A stretch of 64,000 bases of DNA. It comes from Pseudomonas antarctica. Its GTDB lineage: Bacteria; Pseudomonadota; Gammaproteobacteria; Pseudomonadales; Pseudomonadaceae. The stretch is taken from positions 105,174-169,173 of the forward strand of contig NZ_UYXQ01000007.1 in the NCBI RefSeq assembly GCF_900624995.1, read 5' to 3'. This document shows, one piece after another, positions 39,472-51,331 of the stretch (its first letter is position 1; the number at the start of each line of letters is the position of its first letter). The translations under genes and the position numbers were made by a program. The notes below the pieces were generated by a model that was not told where the DNA came from, did no database searches, and saw nothing but the letters and a program-made list of their open reading frames with translations.

Positions 39472-39909
39472 ATGACGGTCTGGATAGTGGTGTCAATCCT
39501 TCTGGTGGTTCTGAGCCCTCTGGCATGGCTGCGGCCCTCGCGCCATCAGAGCGGGCGTATGGCCCTGCGGATGGAGGCGCGCCGCATCGGCCTGGCCATG
39601 CAATTGGCGCCGCAGGAGTGGCCGCACTGGCTCAAGCAGGAGCCGCCGAGCCCGTGCGCGCAGTACTGCCGGCCGCGACGAGGGAGTGCGCCGGCGCTCT
39701 GGTGTTATTGGCAGTTGGAGCCGGGGGTGTGGGTCAATCAGTGGCGTGAAGTGTGCACCGATGAAAAGTTGTTGCCGCATTTTGCGACGCTGCCGGATAA
39801 CGTCTACAAGGTCGAGGCCGACAAGCAGATGATTGCTTTGTACTGGGGCGAGAAGGGCGAGGCGAGTGTGTTGAAGGACATTGATACGTTGCTCAAGGCC
39901 TTGGCTTGA
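39472..39909 (+). CDS. Small anchored protein of unknown function
   Basis: A 145-residue protein with an N-terminal membrane helix (TVWIVVSILLVVLSPLAWL) followed by a soluble domain rich in tryptophan (PQEWPHWLKQEPPSPCAQYC, then ALWCYWQLEPGVWVNQW). No family name is recognised, but the same type of gene lies between usp and the fad operon in other pseudomonads, from memory. A tcgggagtacac binding site precedes the start. It is divergent from usp and could share its promoter region. Confidence 0.72.
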   Translation: MTVWIVVSILLVVLSPLAWLRPSRHQSGRMALRMEARRIGLAMQLAPQEWPHWLKQEPPSPCAQYCRPRRGSAPALWCYWQLEPGVWVNQWREVCTDEKLLPHFATLPDNVYKVEADKQMIALYWGEKGEASVLKDIDTLLKALA

Positions 39910-39935
39910 TCAGCCGTTGATAAAAGCCGAGCAAT

Positions 39936-39961
39936 AAAAAGCCCGACATCATCATCGGGCT
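39936..39961 (-). terminator. Minus-strand hairpin terminator, possible end of an unannotated RNA
   Basis: A 7-base stem agcccga-catcatca-tcgggct has a run of five A on its left, which is a T tract for a minus-strand transcript. No minus-strand gene lies upstream (39962-40404), so it may end a small RNA. A second hairpin (39997-40019: cgcct, ggat, atcc, aggcg) stands before it. No convincing promoter was found. The rest of 39910-40404 contains no protein gene; it must also hold the fadBA promoter. Confidence 0.4.
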
Positions 39962-40404
39962 GGAGTTGGCCAGGCAGGCCGGAAATCTGTGATTCACGCC
40001 TCGGATGTTCATCCAGGCGCATTCAGCGTGTCGCAAGCCTAGCGGCATATCTCGATGTGTACAGCCTTTTCCCACAAATTTCTCACTATTGATTTCGTGA
40101 ATATTTGAATATTGACGCGGCGCAGGCCTATGGTCGGGGTTCTGAAATGACTGGAAAGTCGCGTTTTTCCTAGCCTTTCGAGCGATTGACAATTGCCCGG
40201 AATTGGATGAAGGTGGCGTACCCAAATCAAACGGGCGTATGAATTGAGCGTTTGTCTGTCAGACCGCTCATACAGAACCCCGACTAGCGCATTGGCGGGT
40301 GTGCCTGGCGGATTGGCGTGAGTATTGACCAAATCATCAATGTCAAACCAATAGGCCAGCGTCCAATGTGTACTGTTCAGCTTCCATATCGTGGAGATCA
40401 GTTG

Positions 40405-43757
<3,353 letters not shown>

Positions 43758-43775
43758 GCGTTAGGTTGACGGAAG

Positions 43776-43799
43776 CCGGGGCCCAGTGCCCCGGTTTTT
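43776..43799 (+). terminator. Terminator of fadBA
   Basis: Stem ccggggc-ccagt-gccccgg followed by five T, 18 bases after the fadA stop. Confidence 0.9.
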
Positions 43800-43852
43800 G
43801 TTTTTCGGAATTTTTAATTTTTTTTTAACACATTTTGCAGGAGGGCCAAAAC

Positions 43853-44089
43853 ATGAAAGTCGCCCCAGGGCTCTACCAGCATTATAAGGGGCCGCAGTAC
43901 CGCGTTTTTAACGTGGCACGGCACTCCGAGACCGAAGAAGAAGTGGTGTTTTACCAAGCACTGTATGGCGATTACGGCTTTTGGGTGCGCCCTTTGAGCA
44001 TGTTTCTGGAGACCGTCGAAGTTGACGGCGAGCAGGTCCCACGCTTTGCTTTGGTCCAGGTCGAACCCAGTCTTTTTTCAGGGCAATAA
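43853..44089 (+). CDS. DUF1653 protein
   Basis: A 78-residue DUF1653 protein (KVAPGLYQHYKGPQYRVFNV, then TEEEVVFYQALYGDYGFWVR). The family is a small beta fold of unknown function, present in many proteobacteria. A strong gcaggaggg ribosome binding site precedes the ATG at 43853. It lies between the fadBA terminator and the topA promoter, thus as a single-gene unit. Confidence 0.88.
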   Translation: MKVAPGLYQHYKGPQYRVFNVARHSETEEEVVFYQALYGDYGFWVRPLSMFLETVEVDGEQVPRFALVQVEPSLFSGQ

Positions 44090-44114
44090 CGGCAGGCCGC
44101 GCAGAATGCTGCGC

Positions 44115-44143
44115 TTGACCTCACCTTGTTGCCACTATATATA
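44115..44143 (+). promoter_or_regulatory. Sigma-70 type promoter of topA
   Basis: ttgacc at 44115-44120 and tatata at 44138-44143 are 17 bases apart, about 60 bases before the topA start. No experimental start site is known to me. Confidence 0.65.
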
Positions 44144-44203
44144 GCGTTGCCGCGACAGGCGCCAACTGCCTTTCACTTCTCGAATTCAGGAATTTTCCGA
44201 TCC

Positions 44204-46825
44204 ATGGGCAAATCGCTGGTCATTGTGGAATCCCCGGCTAAGGCCAAGACCATCAACAAGTACTTGGGTAACGAGTACGTGGTGAAGTCGAGTATCGGCC
44301 ATATCCGAGACCTGCCCACCAGCGGTTCGGCTAGCGCCAGCAAGGAGCCTGCCGCCAAGCGCGGCAAGGCGGCTGCGGGCGAAGGTCCGGTGCTCACCCC
44401 TAAAGAGAAAGCGCGCAAGCAGCTGGTCTCCCGCATGGGTGTGGACCCGGATCATGGCTGGAAGGCCAAGTACGAAATCCTTCCCGGCAAGGAAAAGGTC
44501 ATCGAAGAGCTGCGCCGGCTCGCCAAAGATGCTGACACCATCTATCTCGCAACCGACTTGGACCGCGAAGGGGAGGCTATTGCCTGGCACCTGCGGGAAG
44601 CCATCGGTGGTGACGACAGCCGCTACAAGCGCGTGGTGTTCAACGAAATTACCAAGAAAGCCATCCAGGAAGCCTTCTCCAAGCCGGGCGAACTGGACAT
44701 TGACCGCGTCAATGCCCAGCAGGCCCGTCGCTTCCTCGACCGCGTCGTGGGTTACATGGTTTCGCCGCTGCTGTGGGCGAAGATCGCCCGTGGCCTGTCC
44801 GCCGGCCGTGTGCAATCGGTTGCGGTAAAGCTGGTGGTGGAGCGTGAGCGCGAGATTCGTGCGTTCAACCCCGAAGAATACTGGGAAGTGCACGCTGACC
44901 TGGGCACTGCCAAGGGCAACAACGTGCGTTTTGAAGTGGCCCGCGAGAAAGGCGAGGCCTTCAAGCCGCTCAACGAAGCCCAGGCCATGGCCGCGCTGGA
45001 GAAGCTCAAGGCTTCCAGCTACAGCATCGTCAAGCGTGAAGACAAGCCCACCAGCAGCAAGCCGTCGGCGCCGTTCATCACGTCCACCCTGCAACAGGCT
45101 GCGAGCAACCGCCTGGGCTTCGGTGTGAAGAAGACCATGATGATGGCCCAGCGTCTGTATGAAGCGGGCTACATCACGTATATGCGTACCGACTCCACCA
45201 ACCTGTCGCAAGACGCGGTGGCGATGGCACGCACTTACATTGAAAGCGAGTTCGGCAAGAAGTACCTGCCGGAGAAGCCGAACGTCTATAGCAGCAAGGA
45301 AGGCGCACAGGAGGCTCACGAAGCGATTCGTCCCTCCGACGCCAACACCGAGCCAAGCAAGTTGACGGGCATGGAGCGCGACGCTGAGCGCCTCTACGAG
45401 CTGATCTGGCGCCAGTTCCTGGCGTGCCAGATGCTGCCAGCGCAATATTTGTCCACCACCGTCAGTGTGGGCGCAGGCGACTTCGAGCTGCGTGCCAAGG
45501 GCCGTATCCTCAAGTTCGACGGCTACACCCGCGTGATGCCGCAAATCGCCAAGCCAGGCGATGACGATGTACTGCCGGACATGGCCCAGGGCGACACGTT
45601 GAAGCTGATCAAGCTCGACCCGTCCCAGCACTTCACCAAGCCGCCGGCGCGTTATTCGGAAGCCAGCCTGGTGAAAGAGATGGAAAAACGCGGTATCGGT
45701 CGTCCTTCGACCTACGCGGCGATCATCTCGACCATTCAGGACCGTGGCTATGTGGCGCTGCATAACCGTCGTTTCTACTCGGAAAAGATGGGCGACATCG
45801 TTACCGAGCGCCTGTCCGAGAGCTTCTCCAACCTGATGGACTACGGCTTTACCGCTGGCATGGAAGAGAACCTCGATGACGTGGCCCAGGGCGAGCGCGA
45901 CTGGAAAAACGTACTGGATGAGTTCTACGGCGACTTCAAGAAAAAGCTCGAAGTGGCCGAAAGTCCTGAGAGCGGCATGCGTGCCAACCAGCCGGTAATG
46001 ACTGACATCCCGTGCCTGACCTGCGGCCGCCCGATGCAGATTCGTACGGCGTCCACTGGCGTGTTCCTCGGTTGCTCGGGCTACAGCCTGCCGCCGAAAG
46101 AGCGCTGCAAGGCCACCGTTAACCTGGTGCCAGGTGATGAAATCGCGGCTGACGACGAGGGTGAATCCGAGTCGCTGGTATTGCGTGGCAAGCACCGCTG
46201 CCCGATCTGCAGCACGGCGATGGACGCTTACCTGCTCGACGAGAAGCACAAGTTGCACATCTGCGGTAACAACCCGGATTGCGACGGCTACGAGATCGAA
46301 GAGGGCAGCTACCGCATCAAGGGCTACGAAGGCCCGAGCTTGGAGTGCGACAAGTGCGGCAGCGAGATGCAGCTCAAGACCGGTCGTTTCGGCAAGTTCT
46401 TCGGTTGCACCAACCCAACCTGCAAGAACACCCGCAAACTGCTGAAGAGTGGTGACGCGGCGCCGCCGAAGATGGACCCGGTGAAGATGCCTGAGCTCAA
46501 GTGCGAGAAGGTCAACGACACCTACATCCTGCGTGACGGCGCTTCGGGCTTGTTCCTGGCGGCCAGCCAGTTCCCGAAGAACCGCGAGACCCGTGCGCCG
46601 TTGGTGATGGAAATCGTGCCGCACAAAGACGAGATCGATCCGAAGTACCACTTCCTGTGTGAAGCGCCGAAGAAGGATCCCGACGGTCGCCCGTCCGTGA
46701 TCCGCTACAGCCGCAAAACCAAGGAGCAGTACGTGCAGACCGAAGTGGACGGCAAGCCTACCGGCTGGAAAGCGTTCTACGACGGCGGCAAGTGGAAAGT
46801 CGAGGACAAGCGCCAGGGCGCTTGA
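44204..46825 (+). CDS. topA: DNA topoisomerase I
   Basis: An 873-residue type IA topoisomerase that relaxes negative supercoils. The Toprim domain starts [19 protein letters not shown] and has [16 protein letters not shown]; the active tyrosine is Y326 in YITYMRTDS. Three C-terminal zinc-ribbon repeats are visible: [12 protein letters not shown]...[12 protein letters not shown]...CGNNPDC and [12 protein letters not shown]...CTNPTC; the order follows that of E. coli TopA. There is no frameshift. The start [11 protein letters not shown] at 44204 fits; upstream in-frame residues are leader. Confidence 0.96.
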   Translation: MGKSLVIVESPAKAKTINKYLGNEYVVKSSIGHIRDLPTSGSASASKEPAAKRGKAAAGEGPVLTPKEKARKQLVSRMGVDPDHGWKAKYEILPGKEKVIEELRRLAKDADTIYLATDLDREGEAIAWHLREAIGGDDSRYKRVVFNEITKKAIQEAFSKPGELDIDRVNAQQARRFLDRVVGYMVSPLLWAKIARGLSAGRVQSVAVKLVVEREREIRAFNPEEYWEVHADLGTAKGNNVRFEVAREKGEAFKPLNEAQAMAALEKLKASSYSIVKREDKPTSSKPSAPFITSTLQQAASNRLGFGVKKTMMMAQRLYEAGYITYMRTDSTNLSQDAVAMARTYIESEFGKKYLPEKPNVYSSKEGAQEAHEAIRPSDANTEPSKLTGMERDAERLYELIWRQFLACQMLPAQYLSTTVSVGAGDFELRAKGRILKFDGYTRVMPQIAKPGDDDVLPDMAQGDTLKLIKLDPSQHFTKPPARYSEASLVKEMEKRGIGRPSTYAAIISTIQDRGYVALHNRRFYSEKMGDIVTERLSESFSNLMDYGFTAGMEENLDDVAQGERDWKNVLDEFYGDFKKKLEVAESPESGMRANQPVMTDIPCLTCGRPMQIRTASTGVFLGCSGYSLPPKERCKATVNLVPGDEIAADDEGESESLVLRGKHRCPICSTAMDAYLLDEKHKLHICGNNPDCDGYEIEEGSYRIKGYEGPSLECDKCGSEMQLKTGRFGKFFGCTNPTCKNTRKLLKSGDAAPPKMDPVKMPELKCEKVNDTYILRDGASGLFLAASQFPKNRETRAPLVMEIVPHKDEIDPKYHFLCEAPKKDPDGRPSVIRYSRKTKEQYVQTEVDGKPTGWKAFYDGGKWKVEDKRQGA

Positions 46826-46845
46826 TCGACGACGCTACACAATAC

Positions 46846-46875
46846 AAAGGCCGCCTGTTCAGGCGGCCTTTTTTT
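46846..46875 (+). terminator. Terminator of topA
   Basis: Stem aaaggccgcct-gttc-aggcggccttt followed by T run, 20 bases after the topA stop. Confidence 0.92.
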
Positions 46876-46952
46876 GCGCTTGCAGTGCGTTCGGCTGATC
46901 CGTGACACTGTTCAGCCAGCATCCTGCTTATTTCGTTGTGGAGACTGCCGTT

Positions 46953-47474
46953 ATGGCCAACGAACTCTATACCCGTACCAATCAGAAGATTTACTTCGCG
47001 GGTTTGTCCCTGGAAGCCCTTGGCCGCGCCGAGGAAGGGAAGGAGATGAATGCCATCGCGCTGGTCCAGGCCGGGCGTGAGGCGGCGCTGTTCCACCTGT
47101 ACGGCGCTTTGCTGGGGCTGTGCCATGAAATCGCTGGTTTCTACCGTTTGCCCCAGGCCGGTTCACCGCGCACAGAAATGATCATGAACCGCGAAGTGCT
47201 GGATTCCATGGCTATCCCTGAACTGGCTGAACTGGTGGAAATGGCCCAGAGCCCCGACAGTTGGGTAGCCCGCTTGCTCAAGGCGCATGCCGATATGTTC
47301 CAGCCACCACGTGTTCCCCATGTGCCCAAGGGCGATGTGACGCAGCCGCTGATCGTGGCCGTCGCGTTGGAAGAAGATGAGCCTAAGCCATTGAGCCGGG
47401 AAGAGCTGGAGGGCTGGCGTCAGGAGTTGAAGAAGATGGCGTTGCGGTTTCGCGAAGGCTTGAACGAGTGCTGA
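46953..47474 (+). CDS. Conserved pseudomonad protein (PA3010-like, DUF6586)
   Basis: A 173-residue helical cytoplasmic protein (MANELYTRTNQKIYFAGLSL...). The N-terminal half is like a four-helix bundle: AGREAALFHLYGALLGLCHE stands out. The C-terminal half is charged, with SREELEGWRQELKKMALRF as a likely coiled-coil helix. The family name is recalled from memory; function is unknown. Start MANELYTRT at 46953 is preceded by gtggagactg. It lies between topA and the lexA-sulA operon, as in P. aeruginosa. Confidence 0.75.
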   Translation: MANELYTRTNQKIYFAGLSLEALGRAEEGKEMNAIALVQAGREAALFHLYGALLGLCHEIAGFYRLPQAGSPRTEMIMNREVLDSMAIPELAELVEMAQSPDSWVARLLKAHADMFQPPRVPHVPKGDVTQPLIVAVALEEDEPKPLSREELEGWRQELKKMALRFREGLNEC

Positions 47475-47632
47475 GGTGTTTTCGCTGAGCAAATGTGCAA
47501 GCCAGCTCTCACATTGATAGCCGTGTTCCCGAGAGCACCATTCATCAAGCCGTAAAGAAACCTGTTCAGATCCTCACCGAGGCTGAGTGGATGACTGATA
47601 TAATCCCGGCCTTTCGTGGAGAACAGACTTTT

Positions 47633-47866
47633 ATGCCAACGTCCTTTCTGGAAATTGTAGAGTTGCCTGACGGCCGAATCGAGCTGCGCCGGGCTGAGGA
47701 CGAGGGTTCTCTGGTTATTTTGGATTTTTCCGAAGACGCAAAAGCGTTCCTACAAGGCCAGCACGTGGAAGTGGCAAAAGCCATGTTGAGCGTCGGTGTG
47801 CAGATGGCGGGTCGGCTGGCAGAAGGCGAGCCGGAGAAGGACGATGGGCCGCGGGTTCTTCACTGA
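47633..47866 (+). CDS. Small conserved protein (PA3009-like)
   Basis: A 77-residue protein (MPTSFLEIVELPDGRIELRR...). It shows short beta strands and one helix (EVAKAMLSVGVQMAGRLAEG) and no recognised domain. The start at 47633 follows gtggagaac. The gene is a conserved neighbour of lexA-sulA in pseudomonads, from memory; function is unknown. Confidence 0.72.
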   Translation: MPTSFLEIVELPDGRIELRRAEDEGSLVILDFSEDAKAFLQGQHVEVAKAMLSVGVQMAGRLAEGEPEKDDGPRVLH

Positions 47867-47892
47867 TTTCTTTCGCTAAGCGCGCTTTTTAT

Positions 47893-47929
47893 GTGAGCGT
47901 GCTTGCTGTGGCAGCCCCGCTTGCCACAC
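47893..47929. repeat. Decayed REP-like sequence
   Basis: gtgagcgtgcttgctgtggcagccccgcttgccacac is similar to the REP stem but has many changes. A half element (gcaagccagctctcac) also lies near 47500. These are probably relics. Confidence 0.35.
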
Positions 47930-47989
47930 AAGCCCAGTGGCAACAACAAGTCAATCTGCCACAGAAGGCACTCTGCCAAATCGGCAGCA

Positions 47990-48463
47990 TTATCCCAAAC
48001 GAATATTCAAACTCTGCGCATCGCCTGTACGTGCAGCGCTGATCAGCTGTTGCTTGGCCGTAGCATTCAGCGGGTTCAACCAGCTCACCACCGTATGGCT
48101 ACGCCCCAGGCGCAAGGCTTCGCAGGTTAGTTGCTGGGCGCTTTGAGCGCCACGTGGTTGCAGCAGCAGGATGCGCTCGCGGTTGAGGCCGGCGTCCCGC
48201 AGCCAGGCCTGGGTCAGGCTGGCGGGCGGGGCGATGAGCGTCAGCCACCGCGCGTCCTGCTCCTCGCTGAGTTCGCGAAGGATCGGCGCCAGCAGGCTCA
48301 GGCAGCTCCCGGCTGCACCGCGCAACGACAGTTCACTGAACGCCTCGGGTTCGGAGCCCCAAGGGGCCTCGACCGTTTCCTTGAGGATAGGCGCAAGGGG
48401 TTGGGCCATAAAGGCCTCGAACAGCGACAGTTGTGTGTGTTGTGGGGTGTGCACGAGCTGCAT
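47990..48463 (-). CDS. sulA: SOS-induced cell division inhibitor SulA
   Basis: A 157-residue SulA, which blocks FtsZ assembly after DNA damage. Family-typical segments are ARWLTLIAPPASLTQAWL and LNRERILLLQPRGAQSAQQL, then HTVVSWLNPLNATAKQQL, the RecA-like core of SulA. The start MQLVHTPQHTQ at 48463 is preceded by aaaggaggc, and it is only 10 bases after the lexA stop, so it is expressed from the LexA-controlled promoter. No separate SOS box was seen right before sulA. Confidence 0.9.
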   Translation of the reverse strand: MQLVHTPQHTQLSLFEAFMAQPLAPILKETVEAPWGSEPEAFSELSLRGAAGSCLSLLAPILRELSEEQDARWLTLIAPPASLTQAWLRDAGLNRERILLLQPRGAQSAQQLTCEALRLGRSHTVVSWLNPLNATAKQQLISAARTGDAQSLNIRLG

Positions 48464-48473
48464 GGTGCCTCCT

Positions 48474-49082
48474 TTAGCGGCGAATGACGCCAACGCTCAA
48501 GCCTTCGATCACGAGGTCCTGATCTTTCAGGTTCACTTCAATCGGGGCGAACTCAGGGTTCTCGGCCAGTAGCCAAACCTTGCTGCCTTCGCGCTTGAAG
48601 CGTTTTACGGTGACTTCATCGCCGATACGCGCGACGACTATCTGGCCATTACGGGCTTCACGAGTTGTATGGACGGCCAGCAGGTCGCCGTCGAAAATGC
48701 CCACGTCCTTCATGCTCATGCCGTGTACGCGCAACAGGTAGTCGGCACGCGGATGGAAGAAGGTCGGGTTGATGTTGCAGGATTCCTCGACGTGCTGCTG
48801 CGCAAGGATCGGCGCACCAGCGGCGACGCGCCCGATGATCGGCAGGGTCGATTCGTCGGCCTTGGCTTCGAAGCCAGGGATGCGAATACCGCGTGAAGCA
48901 CCCGGAGTCATTTCGATCGCGCCTTTGCGAGCGAGGGCCTTGAGGTGTTCTTCGGCGGCGTTGGGGGACTTGAACCCCAGTTCCAGCGCAATTTCCGCTC
49001 GTGTCGGCGGGTAGCCGTTGTCATCGAGGCAGCGCTTGATAAAAGCCAGAATCTCAGCTTGGCGTGGCGTCAGTTTTAGCAT
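48474..49082 (-). CDS. lexA: LexA repressor
   Basis: A 202-residue SOS repressor. The N-terminal winged helix starts [19 protein letters not shown]; the autocleavage bond is Ala88-Gly89 in GRVAAGAP, with catalytic Ser123 ([10 protein letters not shown]) and Lys160 ([10 protein letters not shown]). It shuts off sulA and other repair genes until RecA filament triggers cleavage. Two SOS boxes in front of the gene show autoregulation. sulA follows as the second gene of the operon. Confidence 0.97.
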   Translation of the reverse strand: MLKLTPRQAEILAFIKRCLDDNGYPPTRAEIALELGFKSPNAAEEHLKALARKGAIEMTPGASRGIRIPGFEAKADESTLPIIGRVAAGAPILAQQHVEESCNINPTFFHPRADYLLRVHGMSMKDVGIFDGDLLAVHTTREARNGQIVVARIGDEVTVKRFKREGSKVWLLAENPEFAPIEVNLKDQDLVIEGLSVGVIRR

Positions 49083-49092
49083 GTTGATCGCT

Positions 49093-49108
49093 CTGTCTTT
49101 TTATACAG
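49093..49108 (-). promoter_or_regulatory. SOS box 1 of lexA
   Basis: ctgtctttttatacag is a 16-base CTGT-N8-ACAG operator, 11 bases before the lexA start. Confidence 0.9.
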
Positions 49109-49111
49109 TGA

Positions 49112-49127
49112 CTGGGATTATATACAG
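49112..49127 (-). promoter_or_regulatory. SOS box 2 of lexA, over the -10 region
   Basis: ctgggattatatacag matches CTGN10CAG, with CTGG instead of CTGT on one side. It covers the -10 hexamer of the lexA promoter, so LexA binding would block RNA polymerase directly. Confidence 0.85.
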
Positions 49128-49144
49128 TGAACTGCGCTTGGCAA
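49117..49144 (-). promoter_or_regulatory. lexA-sulA promoter
   Basis: On the minus strand TTGCCA (49139-49144) and TATAAT (49117-49122) are separated by 16 bases. The -10 lies inside SOS box 2. Confidence 0.75.
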
Positions 49145-49286
49145 TCATCCTTTTCGGGCACTCCGCTGGACGGTCATTCGCCATCCGTCCTGTAAGACAG
49201 AGACAGCGCTGCCTACAGAGCAGGAAGTATGTGATTAAATAGCGATGAAATAGATGACTGACCGGCCGGAAAACGGACTCGCAGGC

Positions 49287-49315
49287 TTGACAATACACAC
49301 TCTGAAACGTATGTT
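49287..49315 (+). promoter_or_regulatory. psrA promoter
   Basis: ttgaca at 49287-49292 and tatgtt at 49310-49315 are separated by 17 bases. The -10 is inside the PsrA-type palindrome. Confidence 0.75.
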
Positions 49316-49330
49316 TCAAACAAGTGTTTG
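49304..49330. promoter_or_regulatory. Two overlapping PsrA-type operators
   Basis: gaaacgtatgtttc (49304-49317) and caaacaagtgtttg (49317-49330) are both perfect palindromes of the form GAAAC/CAAAC-N4-GTTTC/GTTTG, sharing one base. This agrees with the known PsrA motif (C/G)AAAC-N2-4-GTTT(G/C). The pair covers the -10 and transcription start region, so psrA should repress itself. Confidence 0.85.
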
Positions 49331-49345
49331 TCAGGCGGAGTAGCC

Positions 49346-50053
49346 ATGGCCCAGTCGGAAACCGTTGAACGCATTCTCGATGCTGCCGAGCAATTGTTCG
49401 CGGAAAAAGGATTTGCTGAAACTTCATTGCGGCTGATCACCAGCAAGGCTGGGGTTAACCTCGCCGCAGTGAATTACCATTTCGGCTCGAAAAAAGCCCT
49501 GATCCAGGCGGTGTTCTCGCGCTTTCTGGGGCCGTTCTGCGCCAGCCTCGACCGTGAGCTGGAGCGCCGCCAGACCAAGCCTGAAAACAAGCCAAGCCTT
49601 GAAGATTTGCTGGAAATCCTGGTTGAGCAAGCGCTGGTGGTTCAACCGCGCAGCGGCAATGACCTGTCGATCTTCATGCGCTTGCTGGGCCTGGCCTTCA
49701 GCCAGAGCCAGGGCCACCTGCGGCGTTACCTGGAAGACATGTACGGTAAGGTGTTCCGTCGCTACATGTTGTTGGTTAACGAAGCGGCGCCGCGTATTCC
49801 ACCGATCGAGTTGTTCTGGCGCGTGCACTTCATGCTCGGTGCCGCTGCGTTCAGCATGTCTGGGATCAAAGCCTTACGCGCGATTGCCGAGACCGATTTC
49901 GGCGTCAACACCTCCATCGAGCAGGTGATGCGCCTGATGGTGCCGTTCCTTGCCGCCGGCATGCGCGCCGAAACCGGCGTGACCGACCAGGCCATGGCTG
50001 CTGCGCAATTGCGCCCGCGCAGCAAATCCACGCCGGCCACCGCCAAGGCATGA
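49346..50053 (+). CDS. psrA: TetR-family regulator PsrA
   Basis: A 235-residue TetR regulator. The helix-turn-helix is at residues 24-46 (TSLRLITSKAGVNLAAVNYHF), a near-signature for PsrA. In P. aeruginosa it represses fadBA and its own gene, is relieved by long-chain fatty acyl-CoA or free fatty acids, and activates rpoS. fadBA is 6 kb upstream in the same window. Start MAQSETVERIL at 49346 follows gcggag. Confidence 0.92.
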   Translation: MAQSETVERILDAAEQLFAEKGFAETSLRLITSKAGVNLAAVNYHFGSKKALIQAVFSRFLGPFCASLDRELERRQTKPENKPSLEDLLEILVEQALVVQPRSGNDLSIFMRLLGLAFSQSQGHLRRYLEDMYGKVFRRYMLLVNEAAPRIPPIELFWRVHFMLGAAAFSMSGIKALRAIAETDFGVNTSIEQVMRLMVPFLAAGMRAETGVTDQAMAAAQLRPRSKSTPATAKA

Positions 50054-50196
50054 TCGTCCGGGTGTGCGCGGCCGCTTGCATCCGCTAAGCTAGCCGCCAT
50101 GCCGATTTCAGCTATTTACTCGCAACCCGTTGTGCTCACCGCGCTGATCGCGCCACGTGAGGGCGACGGGTTGTGTGCGTTATATAAGGAAGGTTT

Positions 50197-51207
50197 ATGA
50201 CTGTTGCCCTGCAAGGTTCTTTAATGGTCGACGTTGCCGGTACCTGGCTGACGGCCGAGGATCGCCACCTGTTGCGTCAGCCTGAAGTGGGCGGTTTGAT
50301 CATTTTCGCGCGCAACATCGAGCACCCTCGCCAAGTGCGCGAGTTGAGCGCGGCGATTCGTGCCGTGCGCCCAGACTTGCTGTTGGCCGTCGATCAGGAA
50401 GGCGGTCGCGTGCAACGCCTGCGCCAAGGCTTTGTGCGCCTGCCGGCCATGCGCGCGTTAGCAGATAACCCGAATGCCGAATACTTGGCCGAGCAGTGCG
50501 GCTGGATCATGGCCACTGAAGTGCTGGCGGTCGGCCTCGACCTGAGCTTCGCCCCGGTACTGGACCTCGACTATCAGCGCAGCGCCGTGGTCGGCACTCG
50601 CTCGTTCGAAGGCGACCCCGAGCGCGCCGCTGTGCTCGCCGGTGCCTTCATTCGCGGCATGAACAGCGCCGGCATGGCCGCCACCGGCAAACACTTCCCA
50701 GGCCACGGGTGGGCCGAGGCGGATTCCCACGTCGCGATTCCCAATGATGAACGCAGCCTGGAACAGATTCGCGCCAATGACCTGGTGCCTTTCGCGCGCC
50801 TGAGCAAGCAATTGGCCGCCGTAATGCCTGCCCACGTCATCTACCCGCAGGTTGACGCCCAGCCTGCCGGGTTCTCGCGTCGCTGGTTGCAGGACATTCT
50901 GCGTGGCGAGTTGCAGTTTGATGGGGTGATTTTCAGCGATGACCTGTCCATGGCCGGAGCGCATGTGGTTGGGGATGCGGCCAGCCGGATTGAAGCGGCG
51001 CTGACGGCCGGTTGCGACATGGGGTTGGTGTGTAACGATCGTGCGGCTGCTGAGCTGGCACTGAGTGCGGCACAGCGCATGAAGGTCACCCCTTCGGCGC
51101 GGATTGCGCGGATGCGTGGGCAGGCGATTGCTTCGACGGACTACAAGCAGGATCCGCGTTGGCTGACAGCGCTTACTGCATTGCGGGATGCTCAGTTGAT
51201 CGAGTGA
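50197..51207 (+). CDS. nagZ: Beta-N-acetylhexosaminidase NagZ
   Basis: A 336-residue family 3 glycosidase that removes N-acetylglucosamine from anhydro-muropeptides in the cytoplasm during wall recycling, which feeds AmpC induction. The catalytic segment is KHFPGHGWAEADSHVAIP at residues 165-182, with His in the flexible loop, and the nucleophile Asp is in VIFSDDLSMAGAHV near 247. A taaggaaggttt binding site precedes the start. Length is usual. Confidence 0.94.
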   Translation: MTVALQGSLMVDVAGTWLTAEDRHLLRQPEVGGLIIFARNIEHPRQVRELSAAIRAVRPDLLLAVDQEGGRVQRLRQGFVRLPAMRALADNPNAEYLAEQCGWIMATEVLAVGLDLSFAPVLDLDYQRSAVVGTRSFEGDPERAAVLAGAFIRGMNSAGMAATGKHFPGHGWAEADSHVAIPNDERSLEQIRANDLVPFARLSKQLAAVMPAHVIYPQVDAQPAGFSRRWLQDILRGELQFDGVIFSDDLSMAGAHVVGDAASRIEAALTAGCDMGLVCNDRAAAELALSAAQRMKVTPSARIARMRGQAIASTDYKQDPRWLTALTALRDAQLIE

Positions 51208-51331
51208 CAAGACGTGTTTGGTAAGCGCAAAAAACGTCGGAAATATCGGAATTCAGTTGCCGGTTATTCGTACTCGTAGGCAGGAAGTAACCGTCTTTAT
51301 TTTGGCCACGCTTAGCGTAAAGTGAGCCCCC

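Noticed and set aside
40186..40214. ttgaca as -35 of fadBA
   Set aside because: The -10 region at correct spacing (gaaggt) is poor, and no PsrA palindrome with N4 spacing was seen in this region; the promoter of fadBA remains undefined.
44186..46651. An 821-residue minus-strand frame opposite topA
   Set aside because: It is a shadow of topA, which is complete and has all motifs.
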